Below, one piece after another: positions 12,441 to 23,869 of a DNA stretch of 64,000 nucleotides (position 1 is its first letter; each line of letters begins with the position of its first letter). The stretch is from NCBI GenBank assembly GCA_947095585.1, contig OX352761.1:107185890-107249889 (forward strand). The letters are read 5' to 3'. This stretch comes from Nephrocerus scutellatus (taxonomy: Eukaryota > Arthropoda > Insecta > Diptera > Pipunculidae). The position numbers and the translations under genes were made by a program. Below the pieces are notes generated by a model. It searched no databases, was not told where the DNA came from, and was given only the letters and a program-made list of their open reading frames with translations.

Positions 12441-12499
12441 ATTCCTTAAATTTTCGAGATTGGATTAACAAATTGTTATACAATACAACAAGATGAAAG

Positions 12500-12662
12500 A
12501 CTTTAAAATTCAAATTGGGGTTCGACAAAGCTGCATACTGTCCCCACTCTTGTTTTTAGTGATAATCAGGGAGATCCTACATTCCTACATGCAACACGCG
12601 TGGAACAAATGTCACAAATACACCAGCTCTAAAGTACTTGGAATACGCTAAAGTTGCTTTAT
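12500..12662 (+). pseudogene. Group B-like RT core fragment
   Basis: The frame IGVRQSCILSPLLFLV (about 12511-12560) matches the RT block 'GVRQGCxLSPLLF'. It is followed by LEYAKVALFH (about 12636-12666), the remains of the catalytic YADD loop with both aspartates lost. The intervening sequence is much shorter than in a working RT. The next segment is the triplicated repeat, which carries the continuation of the same RT. Confidence 0.65.
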
Positions 12663-12673
12663 TTCACACCGAA

Positions 12674-13322
12674 TTATGGACCTAACCCAAATGGCTCAAA
12701 GCAAGCATAGTCAGGCTCATGATAAACACAGCACAAACGAAAATCAACTTCCACACTTCCGACTGTAGCTTCAAATTTCGCCCTAAGCAGACTTGTCGCA
12801 TGACAGTTGGGGACGAATTAAGACAGTTAGGAAGATCGGGTACAAGTTGGAGAAAGCTGAAATTCATTGCAGACAACCGGGTTTGAAAATCTTATGGACC
12901 TAACCCAAATGGCTCAAAGCAAGCATAGTCAGGCTCATGATAAACACAGCACAAACGAAAATCCACTTCCACACTTCCGACTGTAGCTCCAAATTTCGCC
13001 CTAAGCAGACTTGTCGCATGACAGTTGGGGACGTATTAAGACAGTTAGGAAGATCGGGTACAAGTTGGAGAAAGCTGAAATTCATTGCAGACAACCGGGT
13101 TTGAAATTTTATGGACCTAACCCAAATGGCTCAAAGCAAGCATAGTCAGGCTCATGATAAACACAACACAAACGAAAATCCACTTCCACATTTCCGACTG
13201 TAGCTCCAAATTTCGCCCTAAGCAGACTTGTCGCATGACAGTTGGGGACGAATTAAGACAGTTAGGAAGATCGGGTACAAGTTGGAGAAAGCTGAAATTC
13301 ATTGCAGACAACCGGGTTTGAA
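12674..13322 (+). repeat. Three tandem copies of a ~217-bp RT segment
   Basis: Units start at about 12674, 12892 and 13109 and differ at only a few bases each. On the plus strand each reads IMDLTQMAQ, then, after a frameshift, LMINTAQTKINFH and MTVGDELRQL. In order, these match the part of a group B-like RT after the YADD loop (compare the block 'LKINTAKTK'). On the minus strand each unit keeps the same 64-codon frame open; this is a shadow, not a gene. The array directly follows the RT core fragment, so one RT segment was amplified in place. Confidence 0.8.
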
Positions 13323-14240
13323 AAATCTAAAAAATAATCGTAATATTCGTAATTATAATAATATTAATTTCAGTTTTGTTTCATTCAACTCAATTTAAGC
13401 TTTAAACTGATCGTCAGAGCACTAGTTTAAATTTGCTCCTAAATTAAAGGACCGCCAGTACCTTTTTTTGCTTTAATTGATTTGTGCAGCCGCAGATTTG
13501 TGCCGGTCTTTTGATTTTTTTTGCACAGCCCTTGGAGTTCAATTGACTGATCGACAGTCTCTGGTTGAACTTGGTAAGGCTTGTTCCTTCGATGTAACAC
13601 CTGAGTTTCGAATGACTTTCTTTAGGGCCAGGCAAGTTCATTCCGTTATAGATTTTGGGGTTCGGTTAGATTTAAGATCAGAATGTATGAGCTGGCTTTT
13701 TGCATACTTGTATGTTGCGTTATTTTTTGGTGGCAGAATTCTAGCATAGCTCTGTTATCAAAATTATGGTTTTATGACTTTTGAGACTATGAAGACAAGG
13801 CGCTGCCAAGTATTGGCTAGCTGGCTCTTTAGAAGCACTAAAATTGGTGGTACTTTAAAAAAAAATATTGTTCACAAGGTTCTCTTACGCAAGTGAAGGG
13901 AAAATGTTTTATTTATTTAAAAAATAATTTATTTTTAAATAATCTCTGAATCTTTTAGATAGTCTCTGATTTTGCAATTCCTCAGTATGACCCTTATGAA
14001 GATATTATTCACTCAAATGCCTTTTTGTTTTTAAAAAATTTTAGCCGATGTTTAAGTAGCGCTTACGGGAAAATATGTACTGCAGAAAGTTGACTCTACT
14101 ATCCGAAAAAACTTGGCTATTTTTGTTGAAAATTATCTCCCCTATCACGCTGTTTTGTTTGATCAATCAAGTCTGGGACAGCCTGTAGTAGGCAAGACGT
14201 TATTTCGACCATTGTGTCCAACTTTATATTAGGTGTTTTA
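13323..14240. other. Non-coding stretch
   Basis: A+T-rich with no recognised domain. A 90-codon plus frame and a 65-codon minus frame overlap at about 13444-13749 but neither shows a known family, so I do not call a gene. Confidence 0.4.
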
Positions 14241-14289
14241 TAAGATAAAGCTTGAAATTGTAACAACAAACACAATAAATTTTATATTA

Positions 14290-15160
14290 AATGAATTGTT
14301 CTATTCATTCAAAGGACCAATACCTGACATCAAAACTTCAAAATGATTTCTGGCATATGACCATTGCGGATGTTCTTCACGAAGCACATTCTGGACGTCT
14401 AATTCTGGGACAATTTTTGGAGCACTGCTGGCTGTATGTCACGAATAACATGAACAATGTTGGCCTGCAAGGCATTAATTGTAGCTGGTTTATCAGCATA
14501 AACCACTGACTTCACGTTATCCCACAGAAAATATCCGAGAGGTGTCAAATCGCGCGACCTTAGAGGCCAATTGGCAGTTCCATTTGTTAAAACCACATCT
14601 CTTCCGAATCAATGTCATCAATATTTTCAAACAAAAAATCAATGATCATGGTGCGGTAACGATCTCTATTGACTATAACGCAAACCTCGTCCTCACTTTT
14701 GAAGAAATGAGGTCCGAAGATGCCACCAGCGGCAATATTGCTTTGCTTATTAACAAAACCGTTAAGCTAAAAATGAGCCTCATCGCTCAGGACAATTATG
14801 CAATAAAAAACGGGTCCGTTTCCAACTACTCTAGAGCTCAATCGACGAAAGAACGACTCTATGTCTTTAATTTCTTTACCAGCTCGATCTTATATGGATG
14901 TAGGCCAAGATTTTTGCGGAAAATTTCTCACATAGTAAATGGATAGAGCTCTAATTCCTGCGACCGACGACGAATCGATAAATTTGGATCTTCGACCACA
15001 CTTTACTTTACTTTACATTTACAACTGCAATATTCTCTTCAGTGCGTACATTCCTCGGGCGTGTTGGAGTTATTGCATCATTTGGAGAGTATGCGGTAAA
15101 TAATCTGTCCACAGCTCGACTGATGGCTTGCTTAGATGGACGCCATAAATGTAGTCTATA
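14290..15160 (-). pseudogene. mariner-type transposase relic
   Basis: Read on the minus strand, the N-terminal part shows PSKQAISRAVDRLF and TPTRPRNVRTEENIAVV, then VVEDPNLSIRRRSQELEL and LGLHPYKIEL, the helix-turn-helix and linker of a mariner-like transposase. The catalytic part follows with LSDEAHF (first D), IFGPHFF, VNRDRY, then, after a deletion of the central HTA block, WPLRSRDLTPLGYFLWDNVK (third acidic region) and a C-terminal GHMPEI. Several stops, frameshifts and internal deletions show it is dead. Mariners cut and paste DNA at TA sites. The terminal repeats are not clearly preserved, though AGGTGTTTTATAAG near 14231 resembles the end of 38439-38866. Confidence 0.85.
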
Positions 15161-15174
15161 AGTTACGTTTTTGT

Positions 15175-15471
15175 GCTCGCAGTGGCTCAGTTGTTAAGAT
15201 GGATAAGATGGATAAGATGGACGTCTGAGCAAGAGGTTCATGGTTTGAATGCCAGTAACACCAAAAAGTTTTTTCACTGTGTCCCACCTCTAGCAAAGGT
15301 CTGACAAACGTCCGAGAGTAATAACTTGTCACGGAAAGCTTCTTAATTCGCCGTTCGGATCCGGCATTAAATTGTAGGTCCCCTCCATTTGTGTGCAAAA
15401 ATAAACATGCTCAACACAAATGGTTGCGAGAAGCCAGGCCTTCGACCGCAATGGTCTGTCGTGTCGTCAGG
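15175..15471 (+). repeat. tRNA-derived SINE, copy 2
   Basis: It has the A-box-like CAGTGGCTCAGTTG, a B-box-like GGTTTGAATGCC, then the shared body (CCGAGAGTAATAACTTGTC, GGAAAGCTTCT, CCATTTGTGTG, CACAAATGGTTGCGAGAAG). A GATAAGATG run (15197-15221) expands the head by tandem decamers. The ATT tail is missing. It directly abuts the mariner relic. Confidence 0.8.
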
Positions 15472-15654
15472 GAATTTAATAGCGTTGTGGGTCAGATTCC
15501 AATAGCTGATTGAGTAACATCGACGGCAGCTTGCGCAGAGCCATGGCTATTGAACAATTCGTGATGATTTGCCGGGGTATACTGAAAATAAATGTCTACA
15601 GTAAGCGCAGTATCACAGCGCGTTTATCAGTGTACCCTTCAGTAAGTTCTATCT

Positions 15655-15784
15655 AAGAAATGGCTAAACCCATAAAGGAATTCACTCAAACTAGTGACCA
15701 AAGAAACAAACACAAGCATAAGCTTCATGCGTTTATATAAAACCTTTATTCCCAATAGAACAGAATGGAATACAAGCCCATAAT
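15655..15784 (+). pseudogene. Group A RT fragment, arm of an inverted pair
   Basis: The 130 bases read AKPIKEFTQTSDQRNKHKH on the plus strand and match 18042-18171 in reverse orientation with only one or two differences. The longer reverse copy shows this belongs to the group A RT-thumb region. A TAA-repeat follows (15781-15799). Confidence 0.7.
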
Positions 15785-15999
15785 AATAATAATAATAATC
15801 CAGATTGGTTTCCGTAATATTTTGGAAGGGCTCAGACTCTTGAGGCAAGGAGTCACCATACGAATTGCTGACTTAAAAACAAATATTTATCGATACTCTC
15901 TATCTGATAATTTTTTTTAAAACACATAACACAACGCAATGGTCTTTGAAAGAGCAAATATTTTTTTTTTGTACAAATCTCCAGAACACGCATCTTTGG

Positions 16000-17300
16000 G
16001 GTTTGTCGATAGCAAAAAATCAGGACCTTAAATATTCACTAAGCCAACGATAACATCTCACTGATATCGTTTAGATTATCATTCCCACAGGAATACATTT
16101 ATGATTTTTTGGAAGTATCGCATGACAGCTCTTGATATCGGCACATGGACTGCATCTCTTCCAGGCTCGACGATCCACTTAACCAGAAAACAAATTCGGG
16201 TTTCCCATTGACACAGACACCTCAATGACACTTCAACATGCAATGTCTTCTTGTACAAAATATATTCTTATGTTCGTGGTTCCGGTGTGGAACAACTGGT
16301 GTATGTGTGCGTACATGCAACAAGTATTTCACCTACTGAGGGAGTTTCGTTGTACGTTGCTTGTGCACGTTGTTTGCGTCTTCCAGCGAAGATCCAATGA
16401 TGCTTCCAGCATTAACATAAATAGCATCGCTTTGATGTGCTCCCACGCGTACAACACACCTAACATGCATACATCCAGAACATGGAGCAGTGTACCGCGC
16501 ACTACTCGACAGCAGAATCCAATCCTTTTCTTTGTCGTCGGCTCACCGCCGTGTCGCGTGCAGGGTGTGTACACATTTCGTCGTTAGTTGCGCGTACGAT
16601 TTCGTTGAAACTGTTTTGACTTTTGACGCAATATTCGATTCCCAACGTATTATGTGTACGAACTGTGGAGTCATCGCGGCTACTCCGCCAGCAGTTGCTG
16701 AGAAGGTAGATTCACACACTCCTCAGGATATAAACAGATATCATGCTGCAGGCTGAAGTTTTCGTTCGCTCGCTCCCTGCCGCCTCATTTAACCATAATA
16801 CCATTTATTTATTGAGTCAGATGGATCGTTGAATGCGTTGCGTTGCCCTGTGCACGATTGGCTGTACTTTGGTTGTGGAGTGCAGAGCCTAACCTACCGC
16901 TTAAATGCTTACAGTTTCCTAATCGATCGGTCGACGCATCGCACGTGGGAGTTGCAATTGCAGCCGCAATTACCAATCGACGTCAAGCGGATATCACCGC
17001 ATCACATACTACGTATGTGTGAGGGTAAAATTAATTTACGTATAGCACAATTAACTCTCGATTAACGTGCTAAATTTTCGCAGATCGGTAATAGCATAGG
17101 AAACCAATTGATTTCTCTTCACAAAGAAAGATTTTAAATCTGATTCTAGGCATTCTAATGAGCCTGGTCATTTAATTTGGAATGCTTATGATTTCAGTAG
17201 GCACAATTTACGCATAACTTACGCACATTTGGAGCAAGTCAATCGCCACCCTCATCAGAACATTGTTCTATAAATAAACAAACCATAAGCTATGACCTAT
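16000..17300. other. Non-coding stretch
   Basis: No protein family or RNA gene recognised. Short open frames at 16225-17065 have no domain. Base composition is less A+T-rich than the surroundings and may be host DNA. Confidence 0.4.
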
Positions 17301-17439
17301 GATAAACAATGTGGCTATCTTCTCATTTTTCGATTATTGGGAATGCTCGCCAGAAGTTCACTTCTTTGTTCTCTTTGTATACAGTGCGATCTACTGTCTA
17401 ATTTGTTATGAAAATATTTCAAGCATATTTACTTGTAAG

Positions 17440-17975
17440 TTCAACAAACAGAATGCAAACGCATATAAAGGCGGGATGCTACCAAGAGAACTAATCTTAG
17501 GTGGTCAAACGGAACAAGTTGTTTGGTGACAAAACAAATCCGCCCTAAGCTGTATCGGAAAAGCTCCAAGTGTTTGATTCCTGTAAACAAATTGCTACAA
17601 TAGTTGTCATTACTGGGTACTGTCTCATATAGGCAAGCATGAAGCAAGGCTTGATGTATTTTAGAATGACTTCTGCAGAAACTGCATGGGCGAGGAGTAG
17701 GGGAAGACCATTCTCCATCTTCTTTGCACATCCTCAGCCCTCACTCAAAAACGTAAGCTCATTTTTTTACAATGACCTCAATGATTTCGCAAAAGTCTCT
17801 TACGCTTTATCGAAGCTCCAAGTGGTTCAACGAGTATTGGGGAACATTTTTTTTCGATCCATGTGGTATCATAATGACCTTTACTGGTCTATCCATTTCT
17901 ACACCGACGGTTCAAAAACATTTTCAATCAAAAACAGAGGTTTCATTCCAAAAACTACCTCAACCTAACCTAACG
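17440..17975 (+). pseudogene. Group A tail remnant
   Basis: The order AYKGGMLPRELILGG, ...SVFDSC..., MTSAETAWARSRGRPFSIF and FFYNDLNDFAKVS parallels the C-terminal part of the copy at 7258-8165 (TSAEAACMGRRRRPSSIF; FFYNDTNDLINID). It ends in CCTAACCTAACG at about 17966. Frameshifts break the frame throughout. Confidence 0.65.
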
Positions 17976-18041
17976 CACTATCCCCGCCTCTACTTCCTTG
18001 TTAGTCTGTTAAGAATTTTTGAGAGTCGTCCTCTCTGATCC

Positions 18042-18320
18042 ATTATGGGCTTGTATTCCATTCTGTTCTATTGGGAATAAAGGTTTTATATAAACGTATG
18101 AAGCTTATGCTTGTGTTTGTTTCTTTGGTCACTAGTTTGAGTGAATTCCTTTATGGGTTTAGCCATTTCTAGGATCTCTAAATGACCTTTATGGTTCCCT
18201 TGTTTGAAGTTGTAAAGAGTGATGGCCTGATTGGATGCTTCTTTTTGTTTTGCTATGTGCAGTTGGGTTATATTTAGTAGAGCTTCCATATCTGCCGTTG
18301 GTGTAGTTCTCATTTTTCTT
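18042..18320 (-). pseudogene. Group A RT-thumb fragment, minus arm of an inverted pair
   Basis: A 75-codon minus frame reads MRTTPTADMEALLNITQLHI at its start, the same domain as in the copy at 1-286. It then runs into AKPIKEFTQTSDQ, identical to the plus-strand arm at 15655-15784. The two arms are 2.26 kb apart. Confidence 0.75.
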
Positions 18321-19455
18321 TATCTAAAATCTAATCATCTCATGAACTGTATGGTACGGTCGTACTTTAGGAAGTTGTTGACGGCTATTTTGAAGGCCTG
18401 TAGATTGAAAGATTCGGGAAACACGGAGTACACCAATTGATTCCACATCGAAGACACTCTCAGATAAAAGAGGGATTTGAAGAGTTGGGTTCTACTTCAA
18501 AACGGTTTTAAGGCAAATCTATGTTGACTAGAACTGAAACGAGTGTTAACGTTACTGACAAACGGACCTGGAACTAGAGATCGTGTTGCTGAAGAACATC
18601 TATATAGACTCTACGATAAGTTGAGTCTACTCCTAACTCCTAGGTACTCATAACTCTAATTCCTAACTTTGTACACTGCATCCCTGTCGTTTTCAAATAA
18701 ACTTAGTCAAATATCTAAACGAGTAACATAAAAAATCGTTGATTTTATGACCGAAACAAAACAAAGTGCCATAAATCTAAACATTCTTTACCTTGATTTA
18801 AAGCTTTATCCCAATACTGTAGTCAATAAGATCGTTAATAGGAGTTTTCTAATTAACCGAAGTTAAGGAGCAAAAGGAGAGTCTAGTATTGGACCACTAT
18901 TGTATATAAATAAAAAAAGAAAATCTGACCACGAACATTACCTGATGATTAGTTTACTTCTCGTACTGATCGCAACTACTCGCAACTTAATGCACTTCAG
19001 TACTGACCATGTGAAAAGATATTGTATTCATTTTAGCGAAGCCGCAATCATCACCATAAATGATGCTTAAGGTGCATCTGGCATGCATCGCTGAACACCT
19101 CCAACGCTAATATGTGCTGCATACCGCAACGCAACATCTGTAAGTTGGTACTCAAACAGAAAAAATTAAGTAAAACCTTAAATATCCTTGATTATTACGA
19201 TTTAATGGAATTTTTAACAAGGGAGAGGAAGAAGCGGAAAAGTCTGGAATATCTCAAATCACTTTTCGTATCTTAAATAAACAATCTTCCTTTTGTTCGA
19301 TTTGTGAACTGGTATCAGCTTGTGTAGGAGCAGTTCCAGATTAGTTTTAATACAAATAGGTACTTATTGAGATTCCTAGAATATTTATTCACATTTTTGT
19401 TGGATTAATTTTTTCGAACTCTTTAAAAGAAATGAATGAATGAGTATCTCCCTTG
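18320..19455. other. Non-coding stretch
   Basis: A+T-rich sequence without a recognised domain. The part nearest 18320 may be further decayed group A RT on the minus strand, but I cannot align it with confidence. Confidence 0.35.
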
Positions 19456-19913
19456 ATAAACTTTCTTTAAAAATTTGGAAAGTCTTCATTTGGTTGTGAT
19501 GGAATTTTAAGTGTGTCTTGAGTGGAATATTAAAGGGGTTTTGTTGTGGTCTTGAGTGGTTTATAGAGGGTGGTCTTGAGGGGGTCTAGAGCGGTTTTAG
19601 AGTGCCTTGGAGGTCTTGAGTGGAGTCTTAAGGGGGTCTTAAGGAGGTTTTGAGAAAAATCCTGAGGGTGTTTTGAGTTGGTCTTGAAAGGAGTCTTAAG
19701 AGGGTTTAAGTGAATTTTGAGTGGGGTCTTTAGCGAGTATTTAGGGCGTTTTGAGAGCGCCGTGTGGTGGTTTTGAGGGGTTTATAGTGGGGTCTTAATG
19801 ACGTTTAGAGAGGGTCTTGGTGGTGGTCTTAAGTGTGGTCATGATGTGGTCTTGAGGAATGTTGAGGTGGTCCTGCAGGATTTCTTGAGGGGGTTTTTAA
19901 AGGGTAGCCTTGT

Positions 19914-20186
19914 GGGCGCCCTGGCTCAGTGGAAAAACGCATGGCTACTGGGCTTGAATCCCAGTAACACCAAAAGTACTTTTGATGGTGTTCCACCTCT
20001 CGCGAATGGGTGACAAACGTTCCGAGAGTAATAGCTTGTCATGGAAAGCTTCTCAATTCACCATTCCGATTCGGCCTTAAATTGTACGTCTCTTCCATTT
20101 GTGTCCAAAATATACAGGCACAACACAAATGGTCGCGAGAATCTAAGCCTTGGACAGCAATGGTCTGTCGGGCCAAATATTATTTA
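19914..20186 (+). repeat. tRNA-derived SINE, copy 3
   Basis: The most complete copy in the window. It has the head GGCGCCCTGGCTCAGTGG (A box), GGGCTTGAATCCCAG (B box), AACACCAAAAGTA, the shared body with CGAGAGTAATAGCTTGTC and CACAACACAAATGGTCGCG, and the end GGGCCAAATATTATTTA. It sits inside the GTCTTGAG minisatellite, so it inserted after that array formed. Confidence 0.85.
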
Positions 20187-20344
20187 CTTGTTTAATAGCA
20201 TCTTGAGTGAGGTTTTGAGTGAGTATTAAGGGCGTCTTGAGGGCGTCTTGAGAGGATCTTGTGTTGGTCTTAAGGGTGTCTTGATGTGGTCTTGAGAAGG
20301 TTTTGAGGGATTTTGAGTGGGGTCTTCCTGTGGGTCTATTTTTT

Positions 20345-20645
20345 TTTATTAAATCTTGTGATCGTGTGATTTTTAATCAACTTCATAAAGCCCGATTTCT
20401 TCAAAGTTTTCACTTTCTATTAAAAGTTGGAAGCTATCGGCCCCCAGCGCCGACGGGCTCCCATATACATTATTTCAAAATTAGTTATATTTTATTCAAA
20501 CATGTGTGTATCTTCGATGACAGTTATCGGGCCCTAGGGCCTAGGGATTCCCACATACTTTTTTTCAAAATGAGCTATACTTTATTCAAACTTTGCAAAC
20601 ATGAGTGTCTCCCGTAACAAGACTTTCTTTAAAAATTTGGAAAGT
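20345..20645 (+). repeat. R-repeat copy inside the minisatellite
   Basis: AAATCTTGTGAT..., CTTTCTATTAAAAGTTGGAAG, then two subunits each with a CATGTGTGTATCT or CATGAGTGTCTCCCG core and a GGGCTCCCATATA or GGATTCCCACATA core. It grades into GTCTTGATGTGG minisatellite. The same transition (CTTTCTTTAAAAATTTGG into AAAGTCTT) occurs at 19460, suggesting the two repeats travel together. Confidence 0.65.
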
Positions 20646-21499
20646 CTTGATGTGGTTCTGATAGACTTAAGTGTGGTTGAGTGGAATATTGAAGGGAATT
20701 TGAGGCGGTCTTGAATGGTTTATGAAGGGTATGATGTATAGAGGGGTTTTTAGATTGACTTAAGGGAGGTCTTGAGTGGAGTCTTGAGCGGGTCTTAAGG
20801 AAGTTTTGAGAAGAATCCTTAGGGTGTTTTGAGGTGGACTTAAAAGGGCGTCTTGAGATGTACTTGTGGTGATCTTGAGGGGGTCTTGATGTGGTCTTGA
20901 GAAGGTTTTGAGGGGTTTGAATGGGGTCGTAATGGCGTTTAGAGCGGGTCTTGGTGGTCGTCTTAAGTGGGGTCTAAAGGAGTCTTGAGGTGGTCCTGAA
21001 GGTTTTCTTGAGAGTGTTTTTAAGGTGGCCCTTGAGGGGGTCTTAAGGAGCTTTTGAGAAGTCTTGAGGAGTCTTGAGGTGGTCTTGATGGATTTCTTGA
21101 GGGGGTTTTTAAGGTGGGCTTGAAGGGCCTTAAGGAGCTTTTGAGAAGAATCCTGCGGGTGTTTTGAGTAGGTCTTGAGTGGAGTTTAATAGCATCTTGA
21201 GAGGGTTGTGGCGGTCTTGAGGGGGTCTTAATGTAATCTTGAGAAGGCTTTGTGGGGTTTCGAGTGAGGTCTTAAGGGCGTTTAGTGATGGTCTTGGTGA
21301 TAGTCTTCGGTGGGGTCTTGATGTGGTCTTTAGGGGTCTTGAGGGGTCTTGAGGTGATCCTGAAGGATTTCTTGATGGAGTTTTTAAGGTGAGCTTTGAG
21401 AAGGACTTTTGCATAAAATATCGTTATCAAAATTATTTTGCACGATATCTTACTATTTATCTGATAAAAACTAACGAAATTACACATAAATTTTCGTAA

Positions 21500-21610
21500 G
21501 TCCCAGCACTCGGACACTTTTTTTAAAAACTAACCCGATTTTGTTTAAACTTTGGAAACATGTGTCAAAGAATTTAAATGAAAAATTTATATGTTTATGG
21601 GTTGGTTTAT
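21500..21610 (+). repeat. R-repeat 3' portion
   Basis: TTTAAACTTTGGAAACATGTGT followed by TTTATGGGTTGGTTTATTA matches the 3' end of the copy at 25462-26080 (TTTTTATGGGTTG...TTTATTA). This places an R-repeat end about 50 bases beyond the minisatellite's hairpin-like flank. Confidence 0.5.
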
Positions 21611-21619
21611 TAATAACAA

Positions 21620-23860
21620 ACAAAATGGAGTTCAGGCAAGCGATAAACGTTAAGAAGTTAACCGTAGTTACCACTTCACACAATGCAGATTGCCTCTATC
21701 GCAAGGGGTCATTATATAACTTTAAAGAGTGCACTTTTATCCAGTAACCTAAACCGATACGAAAGCTCAGCAACTTTCTAAAGTCATTTTTTTTCAGTAA
21801 TTTCCTCTTCAGAATGCCAAGAATAATATTTTTATCTTTCGAAAACATAAACAATTTTTCATCTAGTGTCTAGTGAGTCACATGCATTCGTGGTGTCTCC
21901 CTAACGCTTCTCCTCTCTCTTTTAAAAGTCTATTCAAAATTGAACAATTAATTTCCTTCATTAGCGGGAAAAGTGACAAATCTATTTCAATTGACCATTA
22001 AGTGGCCCCGCAATCGCAATCAGCAGAACAAAAGTCTAGTCTCGTCCCCTAAATGATAATCACCCGCCGCAGAATGTAACATAGCTGCTAATGCCACGAG
22101 CAAATGAACAAAGTCAAATGTCGAATTTCTGTGTTTCCACGACTGATCATCAGCAGCAGCTCCAGCCTTTTCTTGATCATCATCACCGGTTTGTCATAGA
22201 AAAATATACAAATCCAATCGATTGTTGTTCGCTGGAGGCAGGGAATATCAGGAAGTTCAATCGGAATCGAGGCAGCAACAATTATTATTACAATTACACA
22301 ATAAATTACAAGAGTGCAAGAAAAAAAAATAACAAAGATGAAAATACAACAACAACAACAACAATTAAATGATATTCATCAACGAGGGGGATCAATGATG
22401 AATGGTGGTATAGTGGTGAGGAGGCCGAGCAGGTTGGATGTATCATCTCATTTAGTTGTAGGTACTTTTGCAGTTGCCGTTGCCCGTTGATTGCCTTCAT
22501 CCGATCGATAATGACGTCGACGACGGCCCGTTACAATTTGTTCGGATTAGAAATTCGAATTTCAATTTGTATAAACATCCGGATACATTTCAGAACCAAC
22601 AGAACGATCCGCCCTGCCGATCGTTGGGTGCGCGGTAAGGCCCACATTATTGGAAATTTGATTGGGTGTGTGGAATGGGAGGGAGATGAACGCAGACGCC
22701 CGCACTTTGCTACGATCTCCCCTTTGGAGCATCATCTGTACCGAACACCGCGACGGGCAGTGCGTCGGACACTCATTCTACGAGTAGATGCGTTTATTGC
22801 GTTTCGATTGCTGTGTGTGCGGTGTGTGCTCGCGCATCGAATTCGGCTTATTAGGTGAATGTGCTCCGGGCAGGTCGGTCGACCAATAATTGGCCTGTAT
22901 TTATATTCGACAAAATAGTAATAATAAGAATTTTTTAATTAATTTTTTATTGCAAATCGAAGAACTACGCCGACGCGTGTTATTGTTGTTTTGTTTTGTT
23001 TTGAGCGCTGAGCGTTACCTGTGCGGCGTGCGTGCTCCGATATCTCATTGTTAGAAACAAAGTCGTATTTTTTTAATGCGATACGTGGATTGAATTTCAA
23101 CAACAACATAATCGACCATTGGAAATGTTTCTCTGCAAAAGGTTGTAAGTAGTATTGTGGTGGTGCCGCCGCCGTGTTGTCGGCAATTCGTGCAATTGGT
23201 TGTGTGTTTATTGTTGTGCTTTGTTCAACGTCTTCCGTGTTGACGTTTTAATTCTGCAAATTGATTTAATTGTAAACCGATCGATGTGTCAAATTGCGCG
23301 CGCCTTCGAGCAATTGGAAACATAAAATATTTTCTTCAGTAAATTCGAATAGACGCATGTAGTCTGGGGGGTGTTATGGACCTACAGTCACGTAGTACAC
23401 CGGTTGCTTGTTGTTGTGAATCGTGTAAAGATTTCTAAGAAAATAACTGAAATAATAAAAAGTATTTCCTTGGAGGAGACGCTCATTCCTACACATCACT
23501 ATAAATCAATCAATTTTTGAGTTTTTCGAATTAAAATATTTCTCATAAATTTTGATAAATCTCTGATTTTTTTATGCGGGTTGTTGTTCCACGGGAATCC
23601 AAATCCATTGCATGTGAAATAAAAAAAAGGCAAGCTGTGCAAATGTCTTGAAATTTGGAGGTATCACTTGTTGGGATACAAAAATATTTTCAAATTATAG
23701 GGGCCAACATTTGCGAAGTTCCATTACACAAATACTTTTGCGGTGATATATGCATACCCAATATGGTATGTCACGTTTATCTACGTTTGTACCAGCATAC
23801 TAACGCATACATATACAGCGCCATTTGTATACAAATACATATTTATATAGAAAAGGTTTT
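21620..23860. other. Non-coding stretch with opa-like runs
   Basis: Contains CAG and CAA runs (22154-22165, 22347-22363), a CpG-rich patch at 22600-22850 and A+T-rich flanks. Frames of 93 codons (22091-22372) and 123 codons (22487-22858) are open but rich in simple-sequence residues or lack a domain. Probably host intergenic, intronic or untranslated sequence. Confidence 0.4.
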
Positions 23861-23869
23861 TATATATTA

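Larger units (their letters stand above)
19456..21452 (+). repeat. GTCTTGAG minisatellite with a ~150-bp higher-order unit
   Basis: The region is built from degenerate GGTCTTGAGGG-like units. Longer units of about 150 bases recur near 19780, 20900 and 21240. Each has the order: TTTTGAGGGG, GTCTTAATG-CGTTTAGAG, GGTCTTGGTGGT, GAGGTGGTCCTGAAGGATTT, CTTGAGGGGGTTTTTAAGG. The last ends in TTTGAGAAGGACTTTTGCA, then a fixed flank with an ATATCGT...ACGATAT inverted repeat. The same end occurs at 24640-24690. SINE copy 3 and an R-repeat are inserted. Long minus-strand frames rich in P, S and T are artefacts of the repeat. Confidence 0.8.

Noticed and set aside
12682..13311. Three identical-looking 64-codon minus frames (MSAMNFSFLQL...)
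   Set aside because: They are antisense shadows of the triplicated RT segment, which makes sense on the plus strand.
13444..13749. Overlapping 65-codon minus and 90-codon plus frames
   Set aside because: Neither shows a motif I can place; left as non-coding rather than named.
22487..22858. A 123-codon arginine-rich plus frame
   Set aside because: Arginine and isoleucine content follows base composition; no family or conserved motif seen.
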